Below, in pieces: positions 48,391 through 56,995 of a stretch of DNA of 64,000 nt (position 1 is its first letter; each line of letters begins with the position of its first letter). The notes under the pieces are model-generated. The model saw only the letters and a list, made by a program, of their open reading frames with translations. It was not told where the DNA came from and made no database searches. Origin of the DNA: Haloechinothrix halophila YIM 93223 (lineage in GTDB: Bacteria; Actinomycetota; Actinomycetes; Mycobacteriales; Pseudonocardiaceae); NCBI RefSeq assembly GCF_000504245.1, contig NZ_KI632509.1, positions 1,611,723-1,675,722 on the forward strand, in the 5' to 3' direction. Made by a program: the position numbers and the translations under genes.

Positions 48391-50025
48391 TCACTCACCC
48401 GCCGTGCCGTCGTCTGTTGCGCCGCCATCCGTCGCGCCGTCGTCTGTCGCGCTCTCGTCCGGCGCGCCCTCACCCGCCGCGCCCCCCTCCGTCGGGATCA
48501 CGTCCGGTTCCGTCTGCTCGGTCGTGGTGGTTGGTTCTTCGGTCGTGGTCGTCGGCTGCACGGTCGTGGTAGTTGGCTCCTCGGTCGTGGTCGTCGGCTG
48601 CTCGGTGTCGCTCTCCGGCTCGGTCGTTGTCGGGCCGGTCTCGTCCTCGCGCAGCAGCCTGTCGTCGTTGATCAGCAGCCGCTTGGGCGAGGTGATGAGG
48701 GTCAGCGAGTGCACCTCGTTGCGGACGGTGTCGTCGCCGAGGTCGAGCTCGATGCCGACCCTGACAGTGTCCGAGCCGATAGCGCGCGGCTCGTCGACGA
48801 TGTCGACGTCGTCCACGTCCGACCAGTGGTCCAGATAGCTCTGCTTGCCTTGCTCCCGCAGCGCGGGGCCCAGCCGCTCCCACGCCTGCTCAGCCTGGTC
48901 GGGTAGCAGGTCGTAATAGTCCGCGACGGCTTCCTCCATCGCCGCTGGCGTGAGTTCGACGGTGTCCGAACCGGGGTCGCCACCGTCAAACAGGAAGTAG
49001 GCGGCAAGCCCGATCCCCGCCAGCAGCGCGACCACGAGGGCGGCGATCGCCCAGCGCCGCCCTGAACGCTTCGGTGGTCCAGCCGGTACCGGCTCGGCGT
49101 ACTCCGCGGCCGGGGGAACGCCGGGTAGCGTCGGCGGGTTCATCGCGCGGGTCGGCGTCTGGCCTCCGGGCCAGGCGCCGAGCACCGCCGTCGACTGCTG
49201 ACCGGCCGCGGCCTGGGTGAGCATCTGCTCGGCCTCCCGCACGCTGGCCCGCTTGGCCACGTCCAGCTGCATCATCCTCTGCAGAGGACCGGTCAGCACG
49301 CCCGCCTGCTGCGGCGGCGGGAACTGTCCGGCTGCCACATTGTGCAGCAGGGCCAGCGAGTTCTCGCCCGCGTTGCCGAACGGCGGCGTGCCTTCGACCG
49401 CGGCGTACAACGTGGCACCCAGCGAGAACACGTCCGAGGCTGGCGAGGGCTTGGTGCCCCGCGCGACCTCGGGCGCCAGGTACGCGGGTGTTCCTGCCAC
49501 CATGCCCGTCTGCGTGACGGCGACGTCGCCCGCGGCGTGCGAGATGCCGAAGTCGGTGATCTTGGCTGAGCCGTCTTCTTCTGCGATGAGGATGTTGGCC
49601 GGCTTGACGTCGCGATGGACTACGCCCGCGTCGTGCGCGGCCGCCAGTGCCGACGCTGCCTGCGCGCCGATGCGTGCGACTTCCGCCGCGGGCAGCTGCC
49701 CGCGCTCGGACATGAGCTCCGCCAGGCTGCGCGACGGCAGGTACTCCATCACGAGCACCGGTAGGTCGTCATCGACGACGACGTCGAACACGCTGATGAC
49801 GTGCGGGTGGTGCAGCCGCGCGGCGACCCGGCCCTCCCGCATCGCCCGCCTGCGTGCCTCGTCGGCCCGCGCCGGTTCGAGCCCGGGCTGGATCAGCAGC
49901 TTCTTGACCGCGATCTCGCGATTCAGCCGCTCGTCACGGGCCTGCCACACCACGCCCATCGCCCCGGTCCCGATCAGACGTTGCAGCCGGTACCGCCCCG
50001 CGATGAGGTCGCCGGGTTCAGTCAT
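48391..50025 (-). CDS. Membrane Ser/Thr protein kinase (PknB-like)
   Basis: A 544-residue kinase. The glycine loop is IGTGAMGVV, the ATP-binding Lys is residue 41 in AVKKLL, the catalytic loop is VVHRDVKPANIL, and the metal site is TDFGISH, followed by AGTPAYLAPEV. The kinase domain ends near residue 275. After a Pro-rich linker there is one membrane helix (about 328-351) and an outer domain, ending in a Thr/Glu/Pro-rich tail with repeats. It should phosphorylate cytoplasmic proteins in response to an outside signal. No phosphatase or PASTA domain is seen. Confidence 0.92.
   Translation of the reverse strand: MTEPGDLIAGRYRLQRLIGTGAMGVVWQARDERLNREIAVKKLLIQPGLEPARADEARRRAMREGRVAARLHHPHVISVFDVVVDDDLPVLVMEYLPSRSLAELMSERGQLPAAEVARIGAQAASALAAAHDAGVVHRDVKPANILIAEEDGSAKITDFGISHAAGDVAVTQTGMVAGTPAYLAPEVARGTKPSPASDVFSLGATLYAAVEGTPPFGNAGENSLALLHNVAAGQFPPPQQAGVLTGPLQRMMQLDVAKRASVREAEQMLTQAAAGQQSTAVLGAWPGGQTPTRAMNPPTLPGVPPAAEYAEPVPAGPPKRSGRRWAIAALVVALLAGIGLAAYFLFDGGDPGSDTVELTPAAMEEAVADYYDLLPDQAEQAWERLGPALREQGKQSYLDHWSDVDDVDIVDEPRAIGSDTVRVGIELDLGDDTVRNEVHSLTLITSPKRLLINDDRLLREDETGPTTTEPESDTEQPTTTTEEPTTTTVQPTTTTEEPTTTTEQTEPDVIPTEGGAAGEGAPDESATDDGATDGGATDDGTAGE
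48517..48600 (-). repeat. Two 42-base tandem repeats in the kinase tail
   Basis: The units 48517-48558 and 48559-48600 are identical at 38 of 42 bases. They encode a Thr-rich 14-residue unit (QPTTTTEEPTTTT-type) twice in the extracellular tail. Length variation between strains is likely, as such repeats slip. Confidence 0.8.
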
Positions 50026-50135
50026 CGAGGTTCACGTCGTGAGTCAGCACTGGTCCAGGTTAACCAGTATCGCCAGGACCCGCGGGTGAGCATGCTCGTC
50101 GGGGCGGAACCTTCCCAGCGGCGCCTGCCGATGGC

Positions 50136-50336
50136 GTCGTCTCCGGAGAGGCGTCGCGTCAGGTACACCGGGATGGTCGAGGCGAGGACCAGCACGGCGG
50201 CGGCCACGTTGACCACCGGCACCTGGTTCGGGCGGAAGATGTCTTTCATGATCCAGATCGGCAACGTCTCCAGGCTCGTTCCCAGCGTGAATGTGGTGGG
50301 GATGATTTCGTCGAAGGACAGCGCGAACGCGAACAG
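50136..50336 (-). pseudogene. C-terminal fragment of a PotC-type polyamine ABC permease
   Basis: In the frame read from 50336 down to 50136, LFAFALSFDEIIPTTFTLG and TLPIWIMKDIFRPNQVPVVN, ending YLTRRLSGDD, match the C-terminal helices of PotC-like permeases. About the first 180 residues, including the EAA loop, are missing. Upstream sequence in all frames does not continue the family, and no ATPase or binding protein lies near. It is a relic. Bases 50026-50505 as a whole hold this fragment and no other gene I can support. Confidence 0.75.
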
Positions 50337-50505
50337 CCCTCGTACTTGGCGAGGCCACGAAGCCGATAGTACGGCAACTCGCGCTACAAGCCGTGTCCCC
50401 GCGTGCCCGGCGACCACCGTGGTGCGGCCGACGTCCGCGGTAGAAGTCGAGCGCTAACCTGCCGGTCTGGTGACCGACAGGTTAGCCGTGCGCGTGACTG
50501 ACTAA

Positions 50506-51249
50506 TCACCCACGGGCGTGCCAACGGAATGTGCGTGCGGCGATCGCGGCGGCCATCGCCGTCAGGGCGAGCAGCCATGCGACGTTGGGGAGGGCTGCGC
50601 CGAGCGCGCCTCCGAGACCAGCGCTGCCGTGTGCGCCGTCCCAGCCGATCCGCACGAGTTGGGCGATCGCGCCACCACCGGTCGCCGGTATCCACCAGCT
50701 GAGCTCGCCCGGTGCGGTGGTGCTCGCCCAGATGCCACCGCCGATCAGCGCGGTCGACGCGGGCAGCAGGGCGACCGACACTGCCTCGACCGTCCGGGTG
50801 AACGCAGCTGTCACGAAGGCGAGAGCGCACCCGAACGCACCACCGAGCACGAGCGCGATCCCGAGGACTAGCGGCTGTTTCGGCGCGCTGCCTGTGGCGT
50901 ACGCGGTCATGGCGAGCAGTACGGTCGCCTGACCTGTGAACAGGACCAGCGCGGGGGTGAGTGTCCCCGTGAGGATCGATCCGATGGGCGCCGTTGACAG
51001 GCGCCACCGTTCCAGAAGGTGCTGTTGCCTTCGCGCGACCAGCGTCGTGGTGGCCACACTCAGCACGGTGAACGCGATCAGCACGAGCAGTTGCAGAACA
51101 GCGCCGAACGACGCGAAGCCGGTAGGCGAGTCTGAGACGATCCACAGCACGCCGAGGGCGAACGGAATGAGTACCGCGTTGACCAGCGCCGTGCGGTTGC
51201 GGGTGAGCATGATCAGTTCGGCTCGTGCGAGTGCGACTGTCGTCGTCAT
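50506..51249 (-). CDS. ABC-2 type exporter permease
   Basis: A 247-residue permease with six membrane helices (first at about residues 22-40). RNRTALVNAVLIPFALG starts it and GGGAIAQLVRIGWDG lies before the last helix. It overlaps the ATPase gene by ATGA (51246-51249). Together they form an exporter of the drug-resistance type, probably moving a toxic or lipid-like substrate. Control by the divergent two-component system is likely. It ends with a basic stretch FRWHARG. Confidence 0.88.
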   Translation of the reverse strand: MTTTVALARAELIMLTRNRTALVNAVLIPFALGVLWIVSDSPTGFASFGAVLQLLVLIAFTVLSVATTTLVARRQQHLLERWRLSTAPIGSILTGTLTPALVLFTGQATVLLAMTAYATGSAPKQPLVLGIALVLGGAFGCALAFVTAAFTRTVEAVSVALLPASTALIGGGIWASTTAPGELSWWIPATGGGAIAQLVRIGWDGAHGSAGLGGALGAALPNVAWLLALTAMAAAIAARTFRWHARG

Positions 51250-51998
51250 CGGGACGCCTCCTCGGGTGATGTGGTGCTGACCTGGTGAAAGACGTCCGCC
51301 AGGGTTGTCATGCGGTGCGCTGTCAGTACCTCGTCCAGGGTTCCGGAGACCGCGACGCGGCCCCGGTGCACGATGGCGAGCCGGTCCGCGAGCGTGGCGG
51401 CTTCCTCCAGATAGTGGGTGGTCAGCAGGATGCTTGTGCCACGCCGCAGGAGGTCGCGCAGCAGCTCCCAGGTATCCGCTCTTGTCTCCGGATCCAGTCC
51501 GCTGGTTGGCTCGTCGAGGATGAGCAGCTCGGGGTCGGTGGCCAGCGCTGTGGCCAGCTCGAGCTTGCGGCGTTCGCCGCCGGACAGCCTGCCGATTCGC
51601 ACGTCACGGCGATGCGCGAGGCCCACTCGTGCGAGGTTGTTGTCCGCAGGAACGTGCGTGGCCGCCGCGTCGGTTAATCGGTTCCACAGCTGGAGGAACT
51701 CCAGCGGGGTCAACTCCTGCGGCAGCGCGGACTCCTGGAGCACGATGCCGACTCGGGCAGTGACCATGCGGCGCTGACGCCATGGGTCCATCCCGAGCGT
51801 CCGCAGAGAGCCGCCGCCGGGCTGACGCCTGCCTTCCAGCACATCCAGGGTTGTGGTCTTCCCCGCGCCGTTCGTGCCGAGCAGAACAAACAACTCGCCA
51901 GCGTGCACGTCGATATCAATGCCCCGCAGTGCCTCGAACGCGCCGTAGTCGTAGCGCAGACCGCGTGCGATGAGTGCGGGTGAGTGTGCCGTAGTCAT
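51246..51998 (-). CDS. ABC exporter ATP-binding protein
   Basis: A 250-residue ATPase with Walker A GTNGAGKTT, Q-loop in VLQESALPQ, signature LSGGERRK, Walker B LLILDEPTSGLD, and the switch His in LTTHYLEEA, typical of the drug-export (DrrA/CcmA) type. The start at 51998 (MTTAHSP) is chosen since upstream residues are not protein-like; its ribosome site is weak. It overlaps the permease gene. The two-component system gene begins 122 bases away in the other direction, so the operons share a control region. Confidence 0.9.
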   Translation of the reverse strand: MTTAHSPALIARGLRYDYGAFEALRGIDIDVHAGELFVLLGTNGAGKTTTLDVLEGRRQPGGGSLRTLGMDPWRQRRMVTARVGIVLQESALPQELTPLEFLQLWNRLTDAAATHVPADNNLARVGLAHRRDVRIGRLSGGERRKLELATALATDPELLILDEPTSGLDPETRADTWELLRDLLRRGTSILLTTHYLEEAATLADRLAIVHRGRVAVSGTLDEVLTAHRMTTLADVFHQVSTTSPEEASR

Positions 51999-52120
51999 AC
52001 CGGTAACGGTGCTGCTGGATCGCTGCCGGTGGCAGTACCACAACCGCACGACTTCTGGTGCGGCCGTCACGCGTGTCGATGACACATGGCACCGGTGCCC
52101 GAGGCGTTGTTTACGGCATC

Positions 52121-53305
52121 ATGACGAGAATGACGGATTCAGCGAGCAACGTCGAGCGGGCGCGGCGCTTGACGTGGTGGTCTACCGTCGGGCTCGTCGT
52201 CGCGGTCGGCGCAGCGCTGGTTGCCGCGATCGTGGCCACCGAACCACGCGTCACGCTGGCCGCGATCGCCGTCGCGGGCACGGCCGCGGGTTCGGTCGGT
52301 GCGGCCTGGCTGCTGCATCGCCGTCTCGCGTCCGATGGTGAGACCGGCCTCCCGGCCGGTCCCGCGGCGCTGGCCGTCGCGGGCGCGTTGATCCTCACGG
52401 TCGCGTCCCCGTGGGCCACATCTGGCCCCACCAACACCTGGACGATCGTGGCGGGCATGGTGACCGGCGCGATCGCATGCGCGACGCTTCCGCGATTGCG
52501 GTCACGGATCGTGCTCGTGGCGACGGCAACCACGATCGCCGTTGCTGTCGCCGCCCGCTTCGTCGCGCGTGGTGATGTCTCCCTGCCGGATCCGGCGTTC
52601 GGTGCGGTACTGATCGTGTTGATCTCCGTGGCACTGCTCTCTGGCGACTGGTACTTCGACATCGTGGTTCAGCTCGAACATGCCCGCCGGGTGGACGGCG
52701 AACTCGCCGTCATCGATGAGCGCCTGCGGTTCGCGGCGGATCTGCACGACGTGCAGGGGCACCACCTCCATGTCATCGCGCTCGAAAGCGAGCTGGCGGC
52801 GCGGTTGGCCGAGACCGACCCGCAGGCCGCTGCCGCTCGTATGCGGGAGGTGCACCAGCACGCGCAGGCCGCCATGGAAGAGACTCGGGACCTTGTGCGC
52901 GGCTACCGCATCACACCGCTGACTACCGAGATGACGAACGCGACCCGTGTACTGGCAGCCGCGGGGATCGAAGGACGTCTGCACCCGGGCAGCGAGTCGG
53001 CGGTGGACGCGGTCCCGAGCGAAGGGCGGCAGCTACTCGGCCAGGCTGTCCGCGAAGCGACGACCAACGTGCTTCGACACAGCCACGCCAACGAAGCCAC
53101 CGTGGCACTCTGGACCGACAGGGACGGTGTGCGGCTTCGGGTGCGCAACAACGGCGCGATGGTTCCCGCGTCCGAGCCAGGCACCGGGCTGACCACGTTG
53201 GCCGAGCGGCTGGCGGCATCCGGCGGCGCGCTGGAGTGGCATCGCGATGGCGAGTGGTTCACCGTGACAGCACTGCTGCCCGACGGGGAGGGAGCGCGGA
53301 CATGA
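52121..53305 (+). CDS. Sensor histidine kinase (NarL/DesK class)
   Basis: A 394-residue kinase. About four to five membrane helices fill residues 20-180 with almost no outer loop, a layout of intramembrane-sensing kinases that detect envelope stress. The phosphorylated His is residue 209 in ADLHDVQGHHLHVIALESEL (HisKA_3). The ATPase domain has REATTNVLRHS and GTGLTTLAERL. It should phosphorylate the response regulator encoded next, whose ATG overlaps its stop. ATG at 52121 and 52130 are both possible starts. Confidence 0.92.
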   Translation: MTRMTDSASNVERARRLTWWSTVGLVVAVGAALVAAIVATEPRVTLAAIAVAGTAAGSVGAAWLLHRRLASDGETGLPAGPAALAVAGALILTVASPWATSGPTNTWTIVAGMVTGAIACATLPRLRSRIVLVATATTIAVAVAARFVARGDVSLPDPAFGAVLIVLISVALLSGDWYFDIVVQLEHARRVDGELAVIDERLRFAADLHDVQGHHLHVIALESELAARLAETDPQAAAARMREVHQHAQAAMEETRDLVRGYRITPLTTEMTNATRVLAAAGIEGRLHPGSESAVDAVPSEGRQLLGQAVREATTNVLRHSHANEATVALWTDRDGVRLRVRNNGAMVPASEPGTGLTTLAERLAASGGALEWHRDGEWFTVTALLPDGEGART

Positions 53306-53904
53306 TCCGGCTGTTGCTCGCCGATGACGAGGACCTTGTGCGTGGCGCGCTCGCCGCTCTGCTTGAGCTCGAACCGGACATGACCGTTGTCGCGCAGGTC
53401 GCGACCACGACCGAGGCCGTAAGCGAAGCCAGGGCACATCATCCCGACATCGCGGTGCTCGACCTCGAGATGCCGCCGGCTGATGGTCTGCGGGCCGCTG
53501 AGGAGATCCGTGCGGAACTAGCTACCGAGATTGTTCTTGTGACGCGGCACGCCCGTCCCGGCGTGCTGCGCAGAGCCCTGGCGACCGGTGTCAGCGGGTT
53601 CGTGCCGAAAACAACGCCTGCCGCACGCCTCGCGGAGATTCTGCGGGGAGTCTCGTCCGGTCGGCGCTACGTTGACCCGGAGATCGCGGCGTCGGCGTTG
53701 ACCGAGCACACCTGCCCGCTGACCGCACGCGAACTCGACGTCCTGCGCGCGGCTCGTACCGGCGACTCCGTGCAAGCCATCGCCGCGTGGGTCCATCTCG
53801 CGCCAGGCACCGTTCGCAACTACCTCTCATCGGCGATGAGCAAACTTGGCACCACAAGCCGTCACGCCGCTGCCTATCGGGCATGGGAAGAAGGCTGGAT
53901 TTGA
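53302..53904 (+). CDS. NarL/DesR-type response regulator
   Basis: A 200-residue regulator. The receiver has the acidic pair in LLLADDEDLV, the phosphorylated Asp in AVLDLEMP, Thr in LVTRH and Lys in VPKTTPA. The LuxR-type helix-turn-helix follows from about residue 135, LTARELDVLRAARTGDSVQAIAAWVHLAPGTVRNYLSSAMSKLG. It overlaps the kinase stop by ATGA. Divergent ABC exporter genes are the likely target, a standard export-upon-stress arrangement. No operator could be recognised in the 122-base gap. Confidence 0.92.
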   Translation: MIRLLLADDEDLVRGALAALLELEPDMTVVAQVATTTEAVSEARAHHPDIAVLDLEMPPADGLRAAEEIRAELATEIVLVTRHARPGVLRRALATGVSGFVPKTTPAARLAEILRGVSSGRRYVDPEIAASALTEHTCPLTARELDVLRAARTGDSVQAIAAWVHLAPGTVRNYLSSAMSKLGTTSRHAAAYRAWEEGWI

Positions 53905-54018
53905 GTACCGCGATCGTCACGGCGCCGATCGCGATGAGGTTCATGATCCCGAGGTGCCGTCCGCACCACTTCTGCTGAATGAGTAATCGTCTTATGAAGA
54001 TCGACTAGCTACTTTTGA

Positions 54019-54047
54019 TTGACACCCGTTAGAAGTATTTCTAAGGT
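54019..54047 (+). promoter_or_regulatory. Sigma-70 promoter with an operator between -35 and -10, leaderless
   Basis: TTGACA (54019-54024) and TAAGGT (54042-54047) are separated by exactly 17 bases. A perfect inverted repeat TTAGAA-GTAT-TTCTAA (54029-54044) fills the spacer and enters the -10. The ATG at 54056 lies where transcription should begin, and no ribosome site is present. A repressor at the dyad would shut the promoter. Confidence 0.75.
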
Positions 54048-54055
54048 GCCAGGTC

Positions 54056-56956
54056 ATGAACCTCGCATCGTCGCAGCGCAGCGCCGTGATTCGGGTCCGC
54101 CGGCTCGTCGTTCTGGTGCTGTCAGTCGTGCTGGCATACGGCGTGCTCACGCCAGTAAGCGCGGGCGCCCAGGAAGATGAACCGCCGCCGGATGACAAAT
54201 TCGAGCAGATCACGCTGGCCAGCGGGCAGTCGCAGGTTGGCGAGGCGATCGCGTTCGCGGTGCTGCCCGACGGTCGGGTGCTGCACACCGCCCGGGACGG
54301 CAGGGTGTTCCTGAGCAGCGAAACCGACGGCACGTCGGTGGCGGCCCGGATCCCGGTGTACCAGCACGACGAGGAGGGGCTGCAGGGCATCGCGCTGGCG
54401 CCGGACTTCGCGCAGTCGCGGTGGGTCTACGTGATGTACGCGCCGCCGCTGGACACACCGACGGATGACCCCGCGACGCCGGGTACCAACGAGGGGGACG
54501 CGCCCTCGGAGGGCAGCCAGCAGGACTTCAAGCGTTTCGAGGGTGAGACCTACGTGTCGCGGTTCCAGTTCTCCGGCGGCACGCTCGACCTGGACAGCGA
54601 GCAGGTCATCCTGCGGATCGCCGCTGACAGGGGCATGTGCTGCCATGTCGGTGGTGACCTGAACTTCGACACCAGGGGCAACCTGTTGATCTCCACCGGG
54701 GACGACACCAACCCCTTCGAGTCCGACGGCTACACCCCGATCGACGAGCGGCCTGAGCGCAATCCGTCATTCGACGCGCAGCGCACGGCGTCGAACACCA
54801 ATGACCTGCGCGGCAAGATCCTGCGCATCCATCCCGAGACCGACGGTAGTTACACCATTCCGGAGGGAAACCTGTTCGGCGCCGGAGGGAAATACCCCGA
54901 TGCCGACCCGGCGAAGGTCCGGCCGGAAATCTACGCGATGGGCTTCCGCAATCCGTTCCGGTTCAGCATCGACCCCGCGACGGGCTGGCTCTATGTCGGT
55001 GAGTACGGCCCGGACGCGGCCAGCGAGTCGGAGAGCCGAGGGCCAGGCGGCCTGGTCGAGGTCAATCAGATCAGGGAGGCGGGCAACTACGGCTGGCCGT
55101 ACTGCAGCGGACCCAACTTCGCCTACAACGACTACGACTTCGCCACCGGCGAGTCCGGTCCGAAGTTCGACTGCGACGCCCCGGTCAACGAATCGCCGCG
55201 CAACACCGGGCTGCGCCAGCTGCCACCCGCCGAGCATCCGTGGCTCTGGTACGACGGCGGCACCGTGCACTACAACGGCAACTCCACCGACGAGTTCGGC
55301 AACGGGGGCGAGGCACCCATGGCCGGCCCGGTCTATCGCTACGACCCAGACCTGGTTTCCGACACGAAGTTCCCGGAATACTTCGACGGCCACTTCTTCA
55401 TGGGTGACTGGAGCCGAGGCTGGATGAAGGAGATCGAGATCGGCCCCGACGGCGAGCCCGCGCGGATCCACCCGTTCTTCGACTCCGGCTCCGTGGCCGC
55501 GCCGATGGACTTCGAGTTCGGCAAGGACGGCTCGTTGTACGTGCTGGACTACGGCAGCGGCAGCTACAGCGGCAGCTATACCGGTGGCAGCCCGGACGCC
55601 GCCGTCTACAAGATCAACTACGTCGAGGGTTCCCGCTCGCCGATCGCGGCGATCTCGGCCGACCGCACCAGCGGCACCGCGCCACTGACCGTCGAGTTCT
55701 CCAGCGAGGGCAGCCGTGACCCCGAGGGCGACCCGCTGAGCTACGCGTGGGACTTCGACGGCGATGGCACGACCGACGCGACGGAGCCGAATCCGACGCA
55801 CGTCTACCGGAGCAACGGCGTGTTCACCGCGCGGCTGACCGTGACCGATGGTGCTGGCAAAACCGGAACGGCGACACAGGACATCGTCGTGGGCAACGAT
55901 CGTCCCACCGTGACGCTGACCGCTCCCGCCAACGGCGGCGTGTTCGACTACGGCGACCGGCTCGACTTCACCGTCGAGGTCACCGATCCTCAGGACGGTG
56001 ACATCGACTGCGGCGAGGTCCACGTCGAGACGGCGCTCGGTCACAACGAACACGCCCACGGCGACCAGAGCTTCACCGGCTGCTCCGGAACGGTGACCGT
56101 CCCCGCCAAGTGGGAGCCGGACACCCAGTCCAGTTTCTACGTCGTCTCCGCCAGCTACACCGACACCGGCGGAGCCGACGACACCCCGGCGCTGACCGGT
56201 GGCGACGTCGCGGTGCTGCAGCCACGCACCAAGCAGGCCGAGCACTTCACCCGGCAGAATGGTGTGGCCGTGGTGGACGCCGCCGATCCCACCGGGGGCG
56301 GTGGCAAGGCCATCGGTGAGCTGGAAAACGGTGACCACGCGTCGTACGAACCGGTCAACCTCACTGGCATCGACCGGATCGACCTGCGGGTCGCGGCCGA
56401 TACGGCAGGCGGCACGATCGAGATCCGCCGGGACGCGCCGGACGGTGAGCTACTCGGCTCCGTCGACGTCCCGGGCGATATCGATCCGGACGCCTGGGCG
56501 ACCTACAGCGTGCCGGTGACCGACCCCGGCGGAACCCACGAGCTGTTCCTGGTGTTCCGCAACCCGCTACTGCCGCCGAACCCGCTCGTGCCGGGCAGCA
56601 TGATGTCGGTCAACTACCTCACGTTCGTGGGCACCGGGCTGCCCGATGCCGCGCCGCCGGACACCACAGCACCGGCGATCACGGAGCTGGCTCCTGCCGA
56701 CGGCTCGTCCACAACGGACAGGCAACCGGAGATCGCCGCCACGGTGCGCGACGACCGTTCCGAGCTCACCGCGTCGCGGCTGAGCCTGTACCTCGACGGA
56801 CAGGCCGTTGCGTTCAGCTACGACGAAGCCACCGATCGAATCAGCCACGTGCCGCCGAAGAAGCTGAAGTTCGGCACACATCGGGTCCGGGTGATCGCGG
56901 AGGACGCCGCGGGCAACATGTCGAGCCGCACCTGGAGCTTCACGGTTGTGAACTGA
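54056..56956 (+). CDS. Secreted sugar dehydrogenase-like propeller with PKD and carbohydrate-binding domains
   Basis: A 966-residue exported protein. The signal peptide ends near AGAQED (residue 40). Residues about 50-510 form a GDH-B/soluble glucose dehydrogenase-like six-bladed propeller: GLQGIALAPDF, CCHVGGDLNFD, RGKILRIHPETDGSY, YAMGFRNPFRF. A PKD domain follows (about 527-615; YAWDFDGDGTTDATEPNPTHVY), then a CBM6-like domain (about 725-865), then an Ig-like C-terminal domain (about 880-966). It probably oxidises or binds a sugar outside the cell. A ThuA gene follows after 39 bases. Confidence 0.88.
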   Translation: MNLASSQRSAVIRVRRLVVLVLSVVLAYGVLTPVSAGAQEDEPPPDDKFEQITLASGQSQVGEAIAFAVLPDGRVLHTARDGRVFLSSETDGTSVAARIPVYQHDEEGLQGIALAPDFAQSRWVYVMYAPPLDTPTDDPATPGTNEGDAPSEGSQQDFKRFEGETYVSRFQFSGGTLDLDSEQVILRIAADRGMCCHVGGDLNFDTRGNLLISTGDDTNPFESDGYTPIDERPERNPSFDAQRTASNTNDLRGKILRIHPETDGSYTIPEGNLFGAGGKYPDADPAKVRPEIYAMGFRNPFRFSIDPATGWLYVGEYGPDAASESESRGPGGLVEVNQIREAGNYGWPYCSGPNFAYNDYDFATGESGPKFDCDAPVNESPRNTGLRQLPPAEHPWLWYDGGTVHYNGNSTDEFGNGGEAPMAGPVYRYDPDLVSDTKFPEYFDGHFFMGDWSRGWMKEIEIGPDGEPARIHPFFDSGSVAAPMDFEFGKDGSLYVLDYGSGSYSGSYTGGSPDAAVYKINYVEGSRSPIAAISADRTSGTAPLTVEFSSEGSRDPEGDPLSYAWDFDGDGTTDATEPNPTHVYRSNGVFTARLTVTDGAGKTGTATQDIVVGNDRPTVTLTAPANGGVFDYGDRLDFTVEVTDPQDGDIDCGEVHVETALGHNEHAHGDQSFTGCSGTVTVPAKWEPDTQSSFYVVSASYTDTGGADDTPALTGGDVAVLQPRTKQAEHFTRQNGVAVVDAADPTGGGGKAIGELENGDHASYEPVNLTGIDRIDLRVAADTAGGTIEIRRDAPDGELLGSVDVPGDIDPDAWATYSVPVTDPGGTHELFLVFRNPLLPPNPLVPGSMMSVNYLTFVGTGLPDAAPPDTTAPAITELAPADGSSTTDRQPEIAATVRDDRSELTASRLSLYLDGQAVAFSYDEATDRISHVPPKKLKFGTHRVRVIAEDAAGNMSSRTWSFTVVN

Positions 56957-56995
56957 CCACCCGTTCGCTGAACACCGCACACCCCTGGAGTAGAG

